Source of the DNA: Eubacterium ruminantium | GTDB lineage: Bacteria; Bacillota; Clostridia; Lachnospirales; Lachnospiraceae | Reading direction: 5' to 3' | Length of the DNA: 64,000 nucleotides | Assembly: GCF_900167085.1 (NCBI RefSeq) | Contig: NZ_FUXA01000007.1 | Coordinates: 186,001-250,000 of the forward strand | Part shown: positions 1 through 8,267 of the stretch, piece after piece | How positions within the stretch are numbered: the stretch's first letter is position 1 | Layout: every line of letters starts with the position of its first letter | The notes under the pieces: generated by a model | Told to the model about the DNA's origin: nothing | The model's database searches: none | What the model saw: the letters and a program-made list of their open reading frames with translations, nothing else | Position numbers and translations under genes: made by a program

Positions 1-52
1 TATCCTCGTCTACATACTCGCTTCTTCCGAAGCCTGTCATACTTCTGATCAT
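1..52 (-). CDS. yicC: YicC-family endoribonuclease, N-terminal fragment
   Basis: Only the first 17 codons are present; the gene runs off the left edge. The minus strand reads MIRSMTGFGRSEYVDED, and the SMTGFGR start is the hallmark of the YicC/YloC family (RNA-binding endoribonuclease in E. coli). A GGAG ribosome binding site lies a few bases upstream of the ATG. It sits about 30 bases downstream of rqcH on the same strand, matching the yloA-yloC neighbourhood of Bacillus. Seen: start, RBS, motif. Inferred: the rest of the protein. Too short for the ORF prediction threshold but confidently real. Confidence 0.85.
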   Translation of the reverse strand, partial: MIRSMTGFGRSEYVDED

Positions 53-83
53 TTTCGTCTCCTGCTATTATCAATTTATTTTA

Positions 84-1856
84 TCATACCTGTGTAAGAC
101 CATCGATCGACGGTTCTGCCATCATGGAGTAATTGGTATGATATATAACATATCCAAGATTAGCTTTTGGTGGTTTCTTAAGATTCTTTCTCTCAGTATA
201 ATCTATCTCCACCTTAGGTGCATCCTTACCTGATGAATAATATGCCGCAAGCCTTCCTGCCTCTTCATAAGTTCTGTCAGGAATCTCAGCCTCGCTCTTC
301 TTCTTAACTATTACATGAGAACCCGGCATATTCTTCGAATGAAACCACATATCATTTCCGGAAGCTATCTTGAAAGTTAATTCATCATTCTGAATATTAT
401 TCCTTCCAACATACATATCATATCCATCTGAAGATATAAAATGAAGTGGTTTTGATTTCTGTATTATACCCTTTTGTCCGCCCTTATTCTTCTTTCCTCC
501 GGAGAGCTTCTTCATCCTGTTGTCACCTTTTGCATAACCGGATTCCACAAGTTCTGTTCTTATATCAATAAGTTCATCCTCCGACTCTGCCATCATAAGG
601 GATGCCTGAACAGATTGAAGATACATAAGTTCTCCCTTTGTTTCATCGGTAAGAATCGTCAAAGCTTCAAATGTTCTTTTCTTTTTATTGTATTTTGAAA
701 AATATTTTACGCTGTTTTCCGAAGGTGTAAGATTTTCATCAAGAGGAATCTCTATTTCCTTGTCCTCATAATAGTTTAAGCACTTTAATATCTTATCACC
801 CTTCTGAAGATTATATCCATATGTATTGATAAGTTCACCGTAAACCTTGTACTTATCTCTGTCATCCGTATCCTTTAACTGCTGAAGCTGAAGATCATAC
901 TTCTTGGAAACTCTTTCCACAGCATTTGCCACAAGATGTCTAAGGTCCGCAGACCTTGTACTGATACGGTTTTTAGCCGCCTTTTCATTATAATAATCAA
1001 ATGTAAGTTTCGAAGGACTTTCATATCCTCTTACTTCATAATCAGAATACATTGAAAGTCTGACTGCCGAAAACTCTTTAGGCATTCCGTTTGAAAGATA
1101 AATCTCATTTACAAATGAATCATTACTGATATTATCTCTCACATTTTTAAAAGCATTAAATACATTATTCTTTTCATCATCACTGAGTGATGAACTGTCT
1201 TTTCTAGGTTCGACATTTGCTTCGTAACAGATTTCTTCTGCTACAACAGGTGAAAAACCATTTACAGAAGTATATATCGCCTTACTGATATTTACATTCT
1301 TCGAAAATACATTTTCATAAAATTCCGATTCAGAGATTTCCAAAGGATTTTTCTTGTCTCCTGCCGGTGGATATGTATATTCCCTTCCCGGAAGAACTTC
1401 TCTTACCGAACTTACATCACTCGGAATCCTCTTAATACTATCAAGTATTCTGTTGTCACTGTCAACAAGGATGATATTACTGTGACGACCCATGAATTCG
1501 GCTATCAGCCTCTTCTTTTCGATATCACCCATTTCATTTCTATGTTCTATTATGATCTCGACTATTCGTTCAAACCCCGGCTGAACTATATCAACTATCC
1601 TGCCGTTTCCGATATATTTACGCAATAACATGCAGAAGTTCGGAGCTGTGAGCGGTGCATTTTTAGACTCTTCCGTAAGATATATAAGCGGAAGTGAAGC
1701 ATCAGCCGTAATGATAAGTTTAACATTTTCTCTTCCTTTGATCGTGAGAAAAAGTTCATTATCATCAGTCTGCTGGATCTTGCTCATCCTTCCGTCAACG
1801 ATCTTTCCCTTAAGTTCATGCACTATGCTGCTTATCATAATTCCGTCAAAAGCCAT
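84..1856 (-). CDS. rqcH: RqcH / NFACT-family ribosome quality-control protein (fibronectin-binding-like)
   Basis: About 590 aa, the usual size for bacterial NFACT proteins. The N-terminal NFACT-N domain starts MAFDGIMISSIVHEL, a coiled-coil middle lies around residues 290-430, and a C-terminal NFACT-R domain holds the MWFHSKNMPGSHV motif near residue 510. In Bacillus, RqcH binds stalled 50S-peptidyl-tRNA and recruits tRNA-Ala to add alanine tails; older annotations call it fibronectin-binding protein. The longest frame begins at a GTG at 1865, but the ATG at 1856 has AGGTGA five bases upstream and gives the conserved N-terminus, so I use it. yicC follows directly. Confidence 0.93.
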   Translation of the reverse strand: MAFDGIMISSIVHELKGKIVDGRMSKIQQTDDNELFLTIKGRENVKLIITADASLPLIYLTEESKNAPLTAPNFCMLLRKYIGNGRIVDIVQPGFERIVEIIIEHRNEMGDIEKKRLIAEFMGRHSNIILVDSDNRILDSIKRIPSDVSSVREVLPGREYTYPPAGDKKNPLEISESEFYENVFSKNVNISKAIYTSVNGFSPVVAEEICYEANVEPRKDSSSLSDDEKNNVFNAFKNVRDNISNDSFVNEIYLSNGMPKEFSAVRLSMYSDYEVRGYESPSKLTFDYYNEKAAKNRISTRSADLRHLVANAVERVSKKYDLQLQQLKDTDDRDKYKVYGELINTYGYNLQKGDKILKCLNYYEDKEIEIPLDENLTPSENSVKYFSKYNKKKRTFEALTILTDETKGELMYLQSVQASLMMAESEDELIDIRTELVESGYAKGDNRMKKLSGGKKNKGGQKGIIQKSKPLHFISSDGYDMYVGRNNIQNDELTFKIASGNDMWFHSKNMPGSHVIVKKKSEAEIPDRTYEEAGRLAAYYSSGKDAPKVEIDYTERKNLKKPPKANLGYVIYHTNYSMMAEPSIDGLTQV

Positions 1857-1866
1857 TATAATCACC

Positions 1867-1902
1867 TAAAAATGTCTGCGTATGCATAACACACGCAGAC
1901 AT
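1867..1902 (-). terminator. Intrinsic terminator after glgA
   Basis: A perfect 10-bp stem (1872-1881 with 1893-1902, ATGTCTGCGT) is followed on the minus strand by a run of T. It lies between the glgA stop and the rqcH start, so it should end the racemase-kinase-glgA transcript; the last bases before the rqcH RBS overlap the T run. Confidence 0.85.
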
Positions 1903-1920
1903 CTGAATCCTATTCATATT

Positions 1921-3357
1921 CTACAATTCATTATACATCTGTTCATAAATCTTTGCTGAATTAGCCCAGCTGTAATTCTGTTCCATGGCACGTTTCTGTA
2001 AACCTGCCCATGCTTCTTTATTATCAAAGAATACTTTCTTTGAATAATTGATAGTATTTAACAGCTCATATGCATCATAATTTGCAAATGAAAATCCGGT
2101 TCCTGTTCCCTCATATTCATTATAAGGAATAACAGTATCTTTAAGTCCACCTGTTTCTCGTACTATCGGAAGCGTACCATATCTAAGTGCCATAAGCTGA
2201 GTCAGACCACAAGGCTCAAACCTTGATGGAACAAGCATCGAATCACAGGCAGCATAAATCCTATGTGAAAGCTCATCACTGAAATAAATATTTGCTGAAA
2301 GCTTTGCCGGATGAATACCCTGATAATATCTGAACATATCCTCATACCTTCTGTCTCCGGTACCGAGGACTACAAACTGTGTTCCGTCTGTCATTATATC
2401 ATTCATTATCCTGTCTACAAGATCAAGACCTTTCTGATCTGTAAGTCTCGATATAAGTCCGATCATATATGCATTCGGATCTTCCGGTAAACCAAGCTCC
2501 TTCTGAAGAGCCAGCTTATTGGCAACCTTATTCTTCTTATATGTTTTTATACTATAATTTTTAGCTATCGCTTTATCTGTCTCCGGGTTCCATACCTGGT
2601 AATCAATACCATTGACTATACCCCAAAGAGACTGCCATCTTGCACGCAGAAGTCCGTCAAGTCCTTCACCGTAATACGGTGTCTGAATTTCCTGAGCATA
2701 TGTATTGGAAACCGTCGAAATCTTGTCTGCATAAACAAGACCACCCTTAAGCATACTTCCGTCTTTATCTATCTCCAATTTATCAGGAGTGAAAAGATAT
2801 CCCGGAAGTCCTGAATATTCCTGAAGAGTCTTAATATCCCATCTACCCTGGAACTGCAGGTTATGAATCGTCATAACAGACTTCATATTGCTGTAGAAAG
2901 GATTACTTGAAAATATAGTCTTAAGGAATACCGGAACCATTCCCGCCTGCCAGTCATGGCAATGAATGATATCAGGCTGGAAACCGATACCCGGAAGGAT
3001 TGAAAGGGCTGCCTTACTGAAAAAGCAGAACTTTTCAATATCCCATTTTACATCTCCGTAAATATTGAAACCATTGAAATAATATTCATTATCAATAAAA
3101 TAAACCGGAACACCTTCATACTCAAGATACATTACTCCGACATACTGCTGCTTCCAGCCGATATCCATATGAAAATGTGTTATATATCTCATTTTCTTAC
3201 GATATTTCTCAGGAAGGCACATATAATTCGGCATGATGATTCTGACATCATATTCCTTTTTATTGAACTTTTTAGGAAGAGTTCCAACTACATCTGCCAG
3301 ACCTCCGGTCTTGATGAATGGAACACATTCTGATGCTATATACGCTATTTTTTTCAT
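1921..3357 (-). CDS. glgA: Glycogen/starch synthase (GT5, ADP-glucose)
   Basis: 478 aa, normal for bacterial GlgA. It transfers glucose from ADP-glucose to the non-reducing end of an alpha-1,4-glucan in the cytosol. The N-terminal GT5 signature MKKIAYIASECVPFIKTGGLADVVG contains the KTGGL nucleotide-sugar motif. HCHDWQAGMVP and the C-terminal VPSRFEPCGLTQL (catalytic Glu region) are present. The frame opens at 3372, but GGAGGGG lies six bases before the ATG at 3357, which yields the standard N-terminus. It lies 21 bases downstream of a kinase-like gene; no other glg genes are in the window. Confidence 0.95.
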   Translation of the reverse strand: MKKIAYIASECVPFIKTGGLADVVGTLPKKFNKKEYDVRIIMPNYMCLPEKYRKKMRYITHFHMDIGWKQQYVGVMYLEYEGVPVYFIDNEYYFNGFNIYGDVKWDIEKFCFFSKAALSILPGIGFQPDIIHCHDWQAGMVPVFLKTIFSSNPFYSNMKSVMTIHNLQFQGRWDIKTLQEYSGLPGYLFTPDKLEIDKDGSMLKGGLVYADKISTVSNTYAQEIQTPYYGEGLDGLLRARWQSLWGIVNGIDYQVWNPETDKAIAKNYSIKTYKKNKVANKLALQKELGLPEDPNAYMIGLISRLTDQKGLDLVDRIMNDIMTDGTQFVVLGTGDRRYEDMFRYYQGIHPAKLSANIYFSDELSHRIYAACDSMLVPSRFEPCGLTQLMALRYGTLPIVRETGGLKDTVIPYNEYEGTGTGFSFANYDAYELLNTINYSKKVFFDNKEAWAGLQKRAMEQNYSWANSAKIYEQMYNEL

Positions 3358-3378
3358 TTGCAACCCCTCCATCTATGA

Positions 3379-4014
3379 TCAAGCAGAAAATCTTGCTTTG
3401 ATAAAATTCTCAATTTCAGTTACACATCCTCTTATACCAAAACGCTCTGAATTAAGTGAAAGATCATAATATCTGACATTCTTCCAGTCGTGACCGGTAT
3501 AATATCTGTAATAATCTTCCTTATGCCTGTCCATGCTGTTGATATAAGAGATAAGTTCTTTATCCGGCATATTATGTATAGACGAGGCTCTTCTAATTCT
3601 GTACTCAATCGGTGCATGTATAAATACACTTATAACATTTGGATAGTCTTTCAAAATGTAATTCGAACATCTTCCCACTATAACGCAGGACTCCTTCGAA
3701 GCAAGCTCTCTTATTATGTCCGATTGATAAGTGAACAGATCTTTCATAGAGAGGAAATCATCACTTTCCGGAGGGAGTTCGTCATGAAAATCATGCCCTT
3801 CGTATTGTGACTTGGCTATTGTAAAAAAAGATGTTCCCTTTATCCTTGCATCATGTGCAACATGATTATCCATAAGATTTTTACTGTCCGAAACAAGTCT
3901 GAACATCTCACTGTCATAGCAGTTTATGCCCAGTTCTTCAGCCAGCCTTTTACCAACCTTAAGGCCGCCGGAACAATACTGTCTGGCAATTGTGATAACA
4001 ACCTTTTTCTCCAT
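3379..4014 (-). CDS. Cytidylate kinase-like family protein
   Basis: 211 aa. The N-terminus VITIARQYCSGGLKVGKRLAEELG is a P-loop of the cytidylate-kinase-like (cytidylate_kin2) family, which is common in Clostridia and distinct from Cmk. A following CVIVGRCSNYIL and RRASSI stretch fit the NMP-binding and lid regions. GGAGGGG lies six bases upstream of the ATG. Substrate is not established for this family; I do not assign one. It sits between the racemase and glgA on the same strand and is probably co-transcribed with glgA. Confidence 0.85.
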   Translation of the reverse strand: MEKKVVITIARQYCSGGLKVGKRLAEELGINCYDSEMFRLVSDSKNLMDNHVAHDARIKGTSFFTIAKSQYEGHDFHDELPPESDDFLSMKDLFTYQSDIIRELASKESCVIVGRCSNYILKDYPNVISVFIHAPIEYRIRRASSIHNMPDKELISYINSMDRHKEDYYRYYTGHDWKNVRYYDLSLNSERFGIRGCVTEIENFIKARFSA

Positions 4015-4046
4015 AGTCCGCCCCTCCTTTGTCTGCTACCCCATAA

Positions 4047-4751
4047 TTAGAAAAGATACTCCCCACCGCACTTTTCAATGCAAGCCTTAGTAACAACGCT
4101 CAGCGCATCTATATAATAGTCACTATTCAACTCATAATTCACATTAAAAACTGATAACTCTGTACATGCAAGAACCACTGCCTCGCACCCCTTATTTCTA
4201 AGTGAAGCAGCTGCATCCATAAATTTATGCTTATCGCCTTTTTCTCCGGCTTTGATCTCATCATAGATGATGGACATGACTTTACTTTGAGCATCCGGAT
4301 CAGGATAAACAACATCTACTCCATGCTTTCTTAATGCTCTGCCGTACATGTCATTTTTGACAGTTCCGTCAGTTGCCATAATGCCGACTTTCTTAAATCC
4401 TCTGGCAGCCGTATAAGCAGCTGTCTCTTCAATCATATTGATAAATCTGCCATCCATGCATTCGTCAAATCTGTCAGCGAAAAAATGGCAGGTATTACAA
4501 GGAACCGCAAGATATTCACATCCTGCACCCTTAAGCATCTTTACGTCCTGTGACAGTATGTCCCAGAGCTCTTCCTGTCTGCCGTTAAGTATGGCCTCTG
4601 TTCTATCAGGTATAGTTGCATGTGAGTATATAAGTATATCAAGATGGTCTCTATCTCCCGAAACAGCTGTTTTCTCTATGATTTTCTTATAAAGAATCTC
4701 TGTCGCCTCAGGACCCATACCACCTAAAATACCAAGTTTTTTCTTGTTCAT
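4047..4751 (-). CDS. Aspartate/glutamate racemase family protein
   Basis: 234 aa, the size of family members. Two catalytic cysteines are visible in conserved settings: AVPCNTCHFF (about residue 84) and VLACTELSV (about residue 196), and the start KLGILGGMGPEAT is typical of aspartate racemases. The expected reaction is cofactor-independent interconversion of L- and D-Asp (or Glu). Divergent from a plus-strand ATP-grasp ligase of the D-aspartate-ligase type, as racemase and ligase genes are neighbours in Enterococcus faecium, so D-Asp for cell-wall bridges is the likeliest product (inference). Substrate cannot be fixed from sequence alone. Confidence 0.88.
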   Translation of the reverse strand: MNKKKLGILGGMGPEATEILYKKIIEKTAVSGDRDHLDILIYSHATIPDRTEAILNGRQEELWDILSQDVKMLKGAGCEYLAVPCNTCHFFADRFDECMDGRFINMIEETAAYTAARGFKKVGIMATDGTVKNDMYGRALRKHGVDVVYPDPDAQSKVMSIIYDEIKAGEKGDKHKFMDAAASLRNKGCEAVVLACTELSVFNVNYELNSDYYIDALSVVTKACIEKCGGEYLF

Positions 4752-4987
4752 TTATGTCGTCCTCTCAAGCAATAAGCTCATATAAAATCTTATAAAAATT
4801 ATAACTTGAAGTGCCCCCCGTGTCAACAAATCCGCCTGTTCTATCTATTCCAAATATTCGCCTGTATATTCCGCAAATAAGCGACATTTTCAGGGTATAT
4901 CGTCCGATCTTTATTTATTTTATATTTATGATGTAAATAATCATTTTTTATAAATATGATTTTAAAAATTCCGGGCAAAGAAAACAT

Positions 4988-5016
4988 TTCACTAAACTCT
5001 TTTAAAGTGGTATACT
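4988..5016 (+). promoter_or_regulatory. Sigma-A-type promoter for the ATP-grasp/MurE operon
   Basis: TTCACT at 4988-4993, a 17-bp spacer, and TATACT at 5011-5016. Transcription would start near 5023, leaving a leader of about 275 nt with a small ACCGC/GCGGT hairpin (5079-5093) and the 14-bp repeat array. The rest of the 4752-4987 gap is AT-rich and presumably holds the racemase promoter. Confidence 0.6.
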
Positions 5017-5146
5017 GTAGGTTGTTTTATGATTTGTGTATCGAATGTAAATTATAATTTATGCAATTATATGCAATGACCGCTTATTGCGGTTGATGTT
5101 TCATATGCATATTGTGATTCGCATATTATGAGCTTCATATTTGATC

Positions 5147-5270
5147 TGCATATTGTGATCTGCATATTGTAATCTGCATATTGTAATCTGCATATTGTGT
5201 TCTGCATATTGTGATCTGCATATTGTAATCTGCATATTGTGATCTGCATATTGTAATCTGCATTTGGAAT
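5147..5270 (+). repeat. Tandem 14-bp repeat array (eight full units) in the ligase leader
   Basis: Eight contiguous copies of TGCATATTGTRATC run from 5147 to 5258, with a ninth partial unit to 5270 and two or three degenerate copies upstream (5105-5146). Units differ only at the R position (G or A), except for one with a two-base change. The array ends about 15 bases before the RBS of the ATP-grasp gene. The 94-aa minus-strand open frame here is only the repeat translated and is not a gene. TGCA is palindromic, so each unit could bind a protein; copy number could vary by slippage. Confidence 0.92.
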
Positions 5271-5298
5271 ACACATTAAAATGAAAAGGGGATAAAAA

Positions 5299-6510
5299 AT
5301 GAAATTCACTGATGAGTCCTTCATACCTATGCTTTTCGGCGGTGACATCAATACTTACAGTGTCGCAAGAGCATTTTATGAAGAATATAAAGTTAAATCA
5401 TACGTATTCGGAAAATTCCAGACAGGACCAAGCTACGGCAGCAAGATAACAGTTTATCATGCTGACAAAGATATAGATACCGACGAAGTTTTTCTTAAAA
5501 CTGTAAGAGATTTCTGTTCGGAACATAGTGATAAAAAGGTACTTACCATCGGTTGCGGCGATTCTTATGTTGCACTTATCAGTAAGCACAAAAATGAATT
5601 GCCGGAAAATGCCATCGCTCCATATATCGATTTCGAACTTATGGACAGCCTTCAGCAGAAAGAGCTTTTCTACAAGCTCTGCGATAAGCATGGTATAGAT
5701 TATCCGGGAACTCTTTGCTACAAAAAAGGAGATGTCCTCGGCGATACTCTTCCATTCCAGTTTCCTGTAATCTTAAAGCCATCTAATGGTATTAATTACT
5801 GGGAGCATGAATTCCCTACACAGGAAAAAGTATATACTATCGAATCACGCGAAAGACTCGAAAAAGTTATTAATGAGATTTATGATGCAGGTTACGAAGA
5901 TACTCTCATTATCCAGGATATGATTCCGGGAAATGATGAATATATGCGCGTTCTCACATCTTACTCAGACCATAACGGTAAAGTTAAAATGATGTGTCTC
6001 GGACATGTTCTTCTCGAAGAGCATACTCCTCACGGAAAAGGTAATCATGCTGTCATAATTACAGAGCCTCAGGTTGAGCTTATGAAAAAAGTCAAAAACC
6101 TTCTCGAGGATCTTAATTATATCGGATATTCAAATTTTGATATCAAGTATGATTCTCGTGATAATAAATATAAATTCTTTGAGATCAATACAAGACAGGG
6201 CAGATCTAATTTCTATGTAACAGCTTCCGGCTTCAATGTTGCCAGATATTTTGTTGAAGAATATATAAGAGGAAGAGACCTTCCTTTAATGGTTGCCAAG
6301 AAAGAGCATCTTTGGCTTGTAGTTCCAAAGGGTGTTGCAAAGAAATATGTTAAGGACCCTGCCAACAAGAAAAAGCTCAAAGAACTTCTCAAAAAGAATA
6401 AATTCGTGAATCCTGTTTTTATGGCCGGCGATCTGAAGCTTAACAGAACACTCAGAATGCTTAAGCAGCACATAAGCCACTATAAGAAATATAAGGAATA
6501 TTACAAATAA
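5299..6510 (+). CDS. ATP-grasp ligase, probable D-aspartate ligase for cell-wall bridge
   Basis: 403 aa ATP-grasp enzyme. ATP-grasp features include FPVILKPSNGINYWEHE (phosphate-binding lysine) around residue 155, IIQDMIPGNDEY around 210, and the metal-binding KFFEINTRQGRSNFY around 295. Overall look and length fit the carboxylate-amine ligase/D-aspartate ligase group (Aslfm-like), which activates D-Asp and attaches it to the side chain of the stem-peptide diamino acid. Support is contextual: a divergent racemase and a MurE-like ligase 12 bases downstream. AAGGGG precedes the ATG. Other ATP-grasp ligases of unknown substrate cannot be excluded. Confidence 0.75.
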   Translation: MKFTDESFIPMLFGGDINTYSVARAFYEEYKVKSYVFGKFQTGPSYGSKITVYHADKDIDTDEVFLKTVRDFCSEHSDKKVLTIGCGDSYVALISKHKNELPENAIAPYIDFELMDSLQQKELFYKLCDKHGIDYPGTLCYKKGDVLGDTLPFQFPVILKPSNGINYWEHEFPTQEKVYTIESRERLEKVINEIYDAGYEDTLIIQDMIPGNDEYMRVLTSYSDHNGKVKMMCLGHVLLEEHTPHGKGNHAVIITEPQVELMKKVKNLLEDLNYIGYSNFDIKYDSRDNKYKFFEINTRQGRSNFYVTASGFNVARYFVEEYIRGRDLPLMVAKKEHLWLVVPKGVAKKYVKDPANKKKLKELLKKNKFVNPVFMAGDLKLNRTLRMLKQHISHYKKYKEYYK

Positions 6511-6522
6511 TGGAGATTTAAA

Positions 6523-8043
6523 ATGCATAAACTGCAGGAATATATTGACGTTTTAACAAAGAATAATCTTCTGTCATCCGACAATACCAATGCGGATGAT
6601 AAAGAAATAATAATCAAAGGACTTACATATGACTCAAACAGTGTTACCGAAGGTACTCTCTTTGTATGTAAGGGTGCCGCATTTAAACAGGCCTATCTTG
6701 AAGATGCCGTAAAAAAAGGTGCTGTTGCATTTATAAGTGAAAAAGAGTATCCGGATGTAGCCCTTCCTCATATCATGGTAAATGACATCCGACGCGCCAT
6801 GCCATTTCTCGGAAAGATTTTCTATGACAGTCCATGGAATAATTTTAAGCTGACAGGTCTTACCGGAACAAAAGGTAAATCAACAACGGCTTATTACATC
6901 AAGAATATACTCGATCTTTACGAGGAAAGTATTGGCCGTTCAGAGACTGCCATTACTTCTTCAATCGATTTCTATGACGGAAAGAAAAGATATGAATCAC
7001 ATATAACAACTCCTGAATGTCTGGAGCTCCTTTATCATTTCGATAATGCTGCCAAATCAGACATAGATTTCTTCACTATGGAAGTCTCATCTCAGGCGTT
7101 AAAATATAACAGAGTGGATCTTATCACATATGATGCAGGTGTATTTTTAAATATTTCCGAAGATCATATAAGCCCTATCGAACATCCTGATTTTGAAGAT
7201 TATTTTTCATCAAAATTACGCTTCTTCTCTCAGGTAAAACATGCTCTTATCTGTACTGATTCAGATTACTATGAACGTATCGAAGAAGCTTCTAAGGCAT
7301 CTTCAAAAGTTACTACTTTCGGCACAAAACCGGGAAGTGATATATATGGATATGACATCAAAAAGGTTGATGAAGAGATTCATTTCAAAGTAAAATGTGA
7401 CCGTTTTGATAAAGAATTCATTCTTACTATGCCGGGACTTTTCAATGTACAGAACGCTCTCGCAGCCATCGCAGTTGCTGTAAGCTATGATATACCGGAA
7501 GAATATATCTTTAACGGATTAAAGACTGCAAGATCAAAGGGAAGAATGGAGCTTTTCACAACCAAAGATAAGAAGGTTTTTGCCATTGTTGATTATGCTC
7601 ATAACAAGCTTTCTTTTGAGAAATTATATGAATCAACATTTTCCGAGTATCCGGGAAGACGTGTTGTAACAATCTTCGGATGTCCGGGTAAGAAAGCCCT
7701 TCTTAGACGTGAACATCTCGGAACTCTCGCCGGAAAGAATTCAGATATGATCTATCTCGTACCTGAGGATCCGGGTGAAGAACCAGCTGAAGAAATATCA
7801 AAAGACATTGCTCAATATGTAGAAAAAGAAGGTTGTCCATACGAAATACTCGATAGCAGAAGCATCGCAATTAAGAAGGCAATATTTGAAGTTGCTTCAC
7901 CGGACATGCCTCCTACTGTTCTTCTCATAACCGGAAAAGGTGATGAAACACGCCAGAAGATCGGAAGAGAATATATTCCATGCCCATCAGATGCAGAATA
8001 TGTTCAAAACTTCATCAAGGAATATGATGAGAAATATAATTAA
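6523..8043 (+). CDS. murE: MurE-like UDP-MurNAc-tripeptide ligase
   Basis: 506 aa Mur ligase. Catalytic domain, GLTGTKGKSTTAYY (P-loop, about residue 111), MEVSSQALKYNRVD (about 186) and the KGRMELF C-terminal-domain motif are all present. It should add a diamino acid to UDP-MurNAc-Ala-Glu. The substrate-selecting DNPR (mDAP) or DNPA-type (Lys) motif is replaced by EDPG at 415-418, and the preceding loop is short (GCPGKKALLRRE). So the amino acid added is uncertain and this may be a second, specialised MurE. Co-transcribed with the ATP-grasp ligase; a strong terminator follows. Confidence 0.85.
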   Translation: MHKLQEYIDVLTKNNLLSSDNTNADDKEIIIKGLTYDSNSVTEGTLFVCKGAAFKQAYLEDAVKKGAVAFISEKEYPDVALPHIMVNDIRRAMPFLGKIFYDSPWNNFKLTGLTGTKGKSTTAYYIKNILDLYEESIGRSETAITSSIDFYDGKKRYESHITTPECLELLYHFDNAAKSDIDFFTMEVSSQALKYNRVDLITYDAGVFLNISEDHISPIEHPDFEDYFSSKLRFFSQVKHALICTDSDYYERIEEASKASSKVTTFGTKPGSDIYGYDIKKVDEEIHFKVKCDRFDKEFILTMPGLFNVQNALAAIAVAVSYDIPEEYIFNGLKTARSKGRMELFTTKDKKVFAIVDYAHNKLSFEKLYESTFSEYPGRRVVTIFGCPGKKALLRREHLGTLAGKNSDMIYLVPEDPGEEPAEEISKDIAQYVEKEGCPYEILDSRSIAIKKAIFEVASPDMPPTVLLITGKGDETRQKIGREYIPCPSDAEYVQNFIKEYDEKYN

Positions 8044-8111
8044 TCCGGTCATCACAGAATTTTGGTAAATCAACTTTTGATACTTATTTAAATTTAATTT
8101 ATCCAAAATAT

Positions 8112-8155
8112 AAACAGGAAGCTCTGATAGATTTTTCTTTCGGAGCTTCCTGTTT
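8112..8155. terminator. Intrinsic terminator after murE
   Basis: A 13-bp stem (8112-8124 with 8143-8155, AAACAGGAAGCTC) followed by TTTTG on the plus strand. A weaker A/T-rich flank on the other side means it could also serve the converging serine hydrolase gene. Confidence 0.85.
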
Positions 8156-8267
8156 TTGATTTAATTTGGTTTTATATATAATATTTTTATATGTATTTTA
8201 CACTTCTTGTTTTATGTATATGTTCTTATATTTCAAGATTTCGATTTTAAATGTTTATTATTGTAAT

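Noticed and set aside
5147-5270. Possible CRISPR array
   Set aside because: Units are contiguous with no unique spacers, only 14 bp long, and no cas genes are present.
5067-5351. 94-aa minus-strand frame rich in MQITICRLQYAD-like repeats
   Set aside because: It is the 14-bp DNA repeat array read in a frame that happens to lack stops, has no RBS, and overlaps the start of the ATP-grasp gene.
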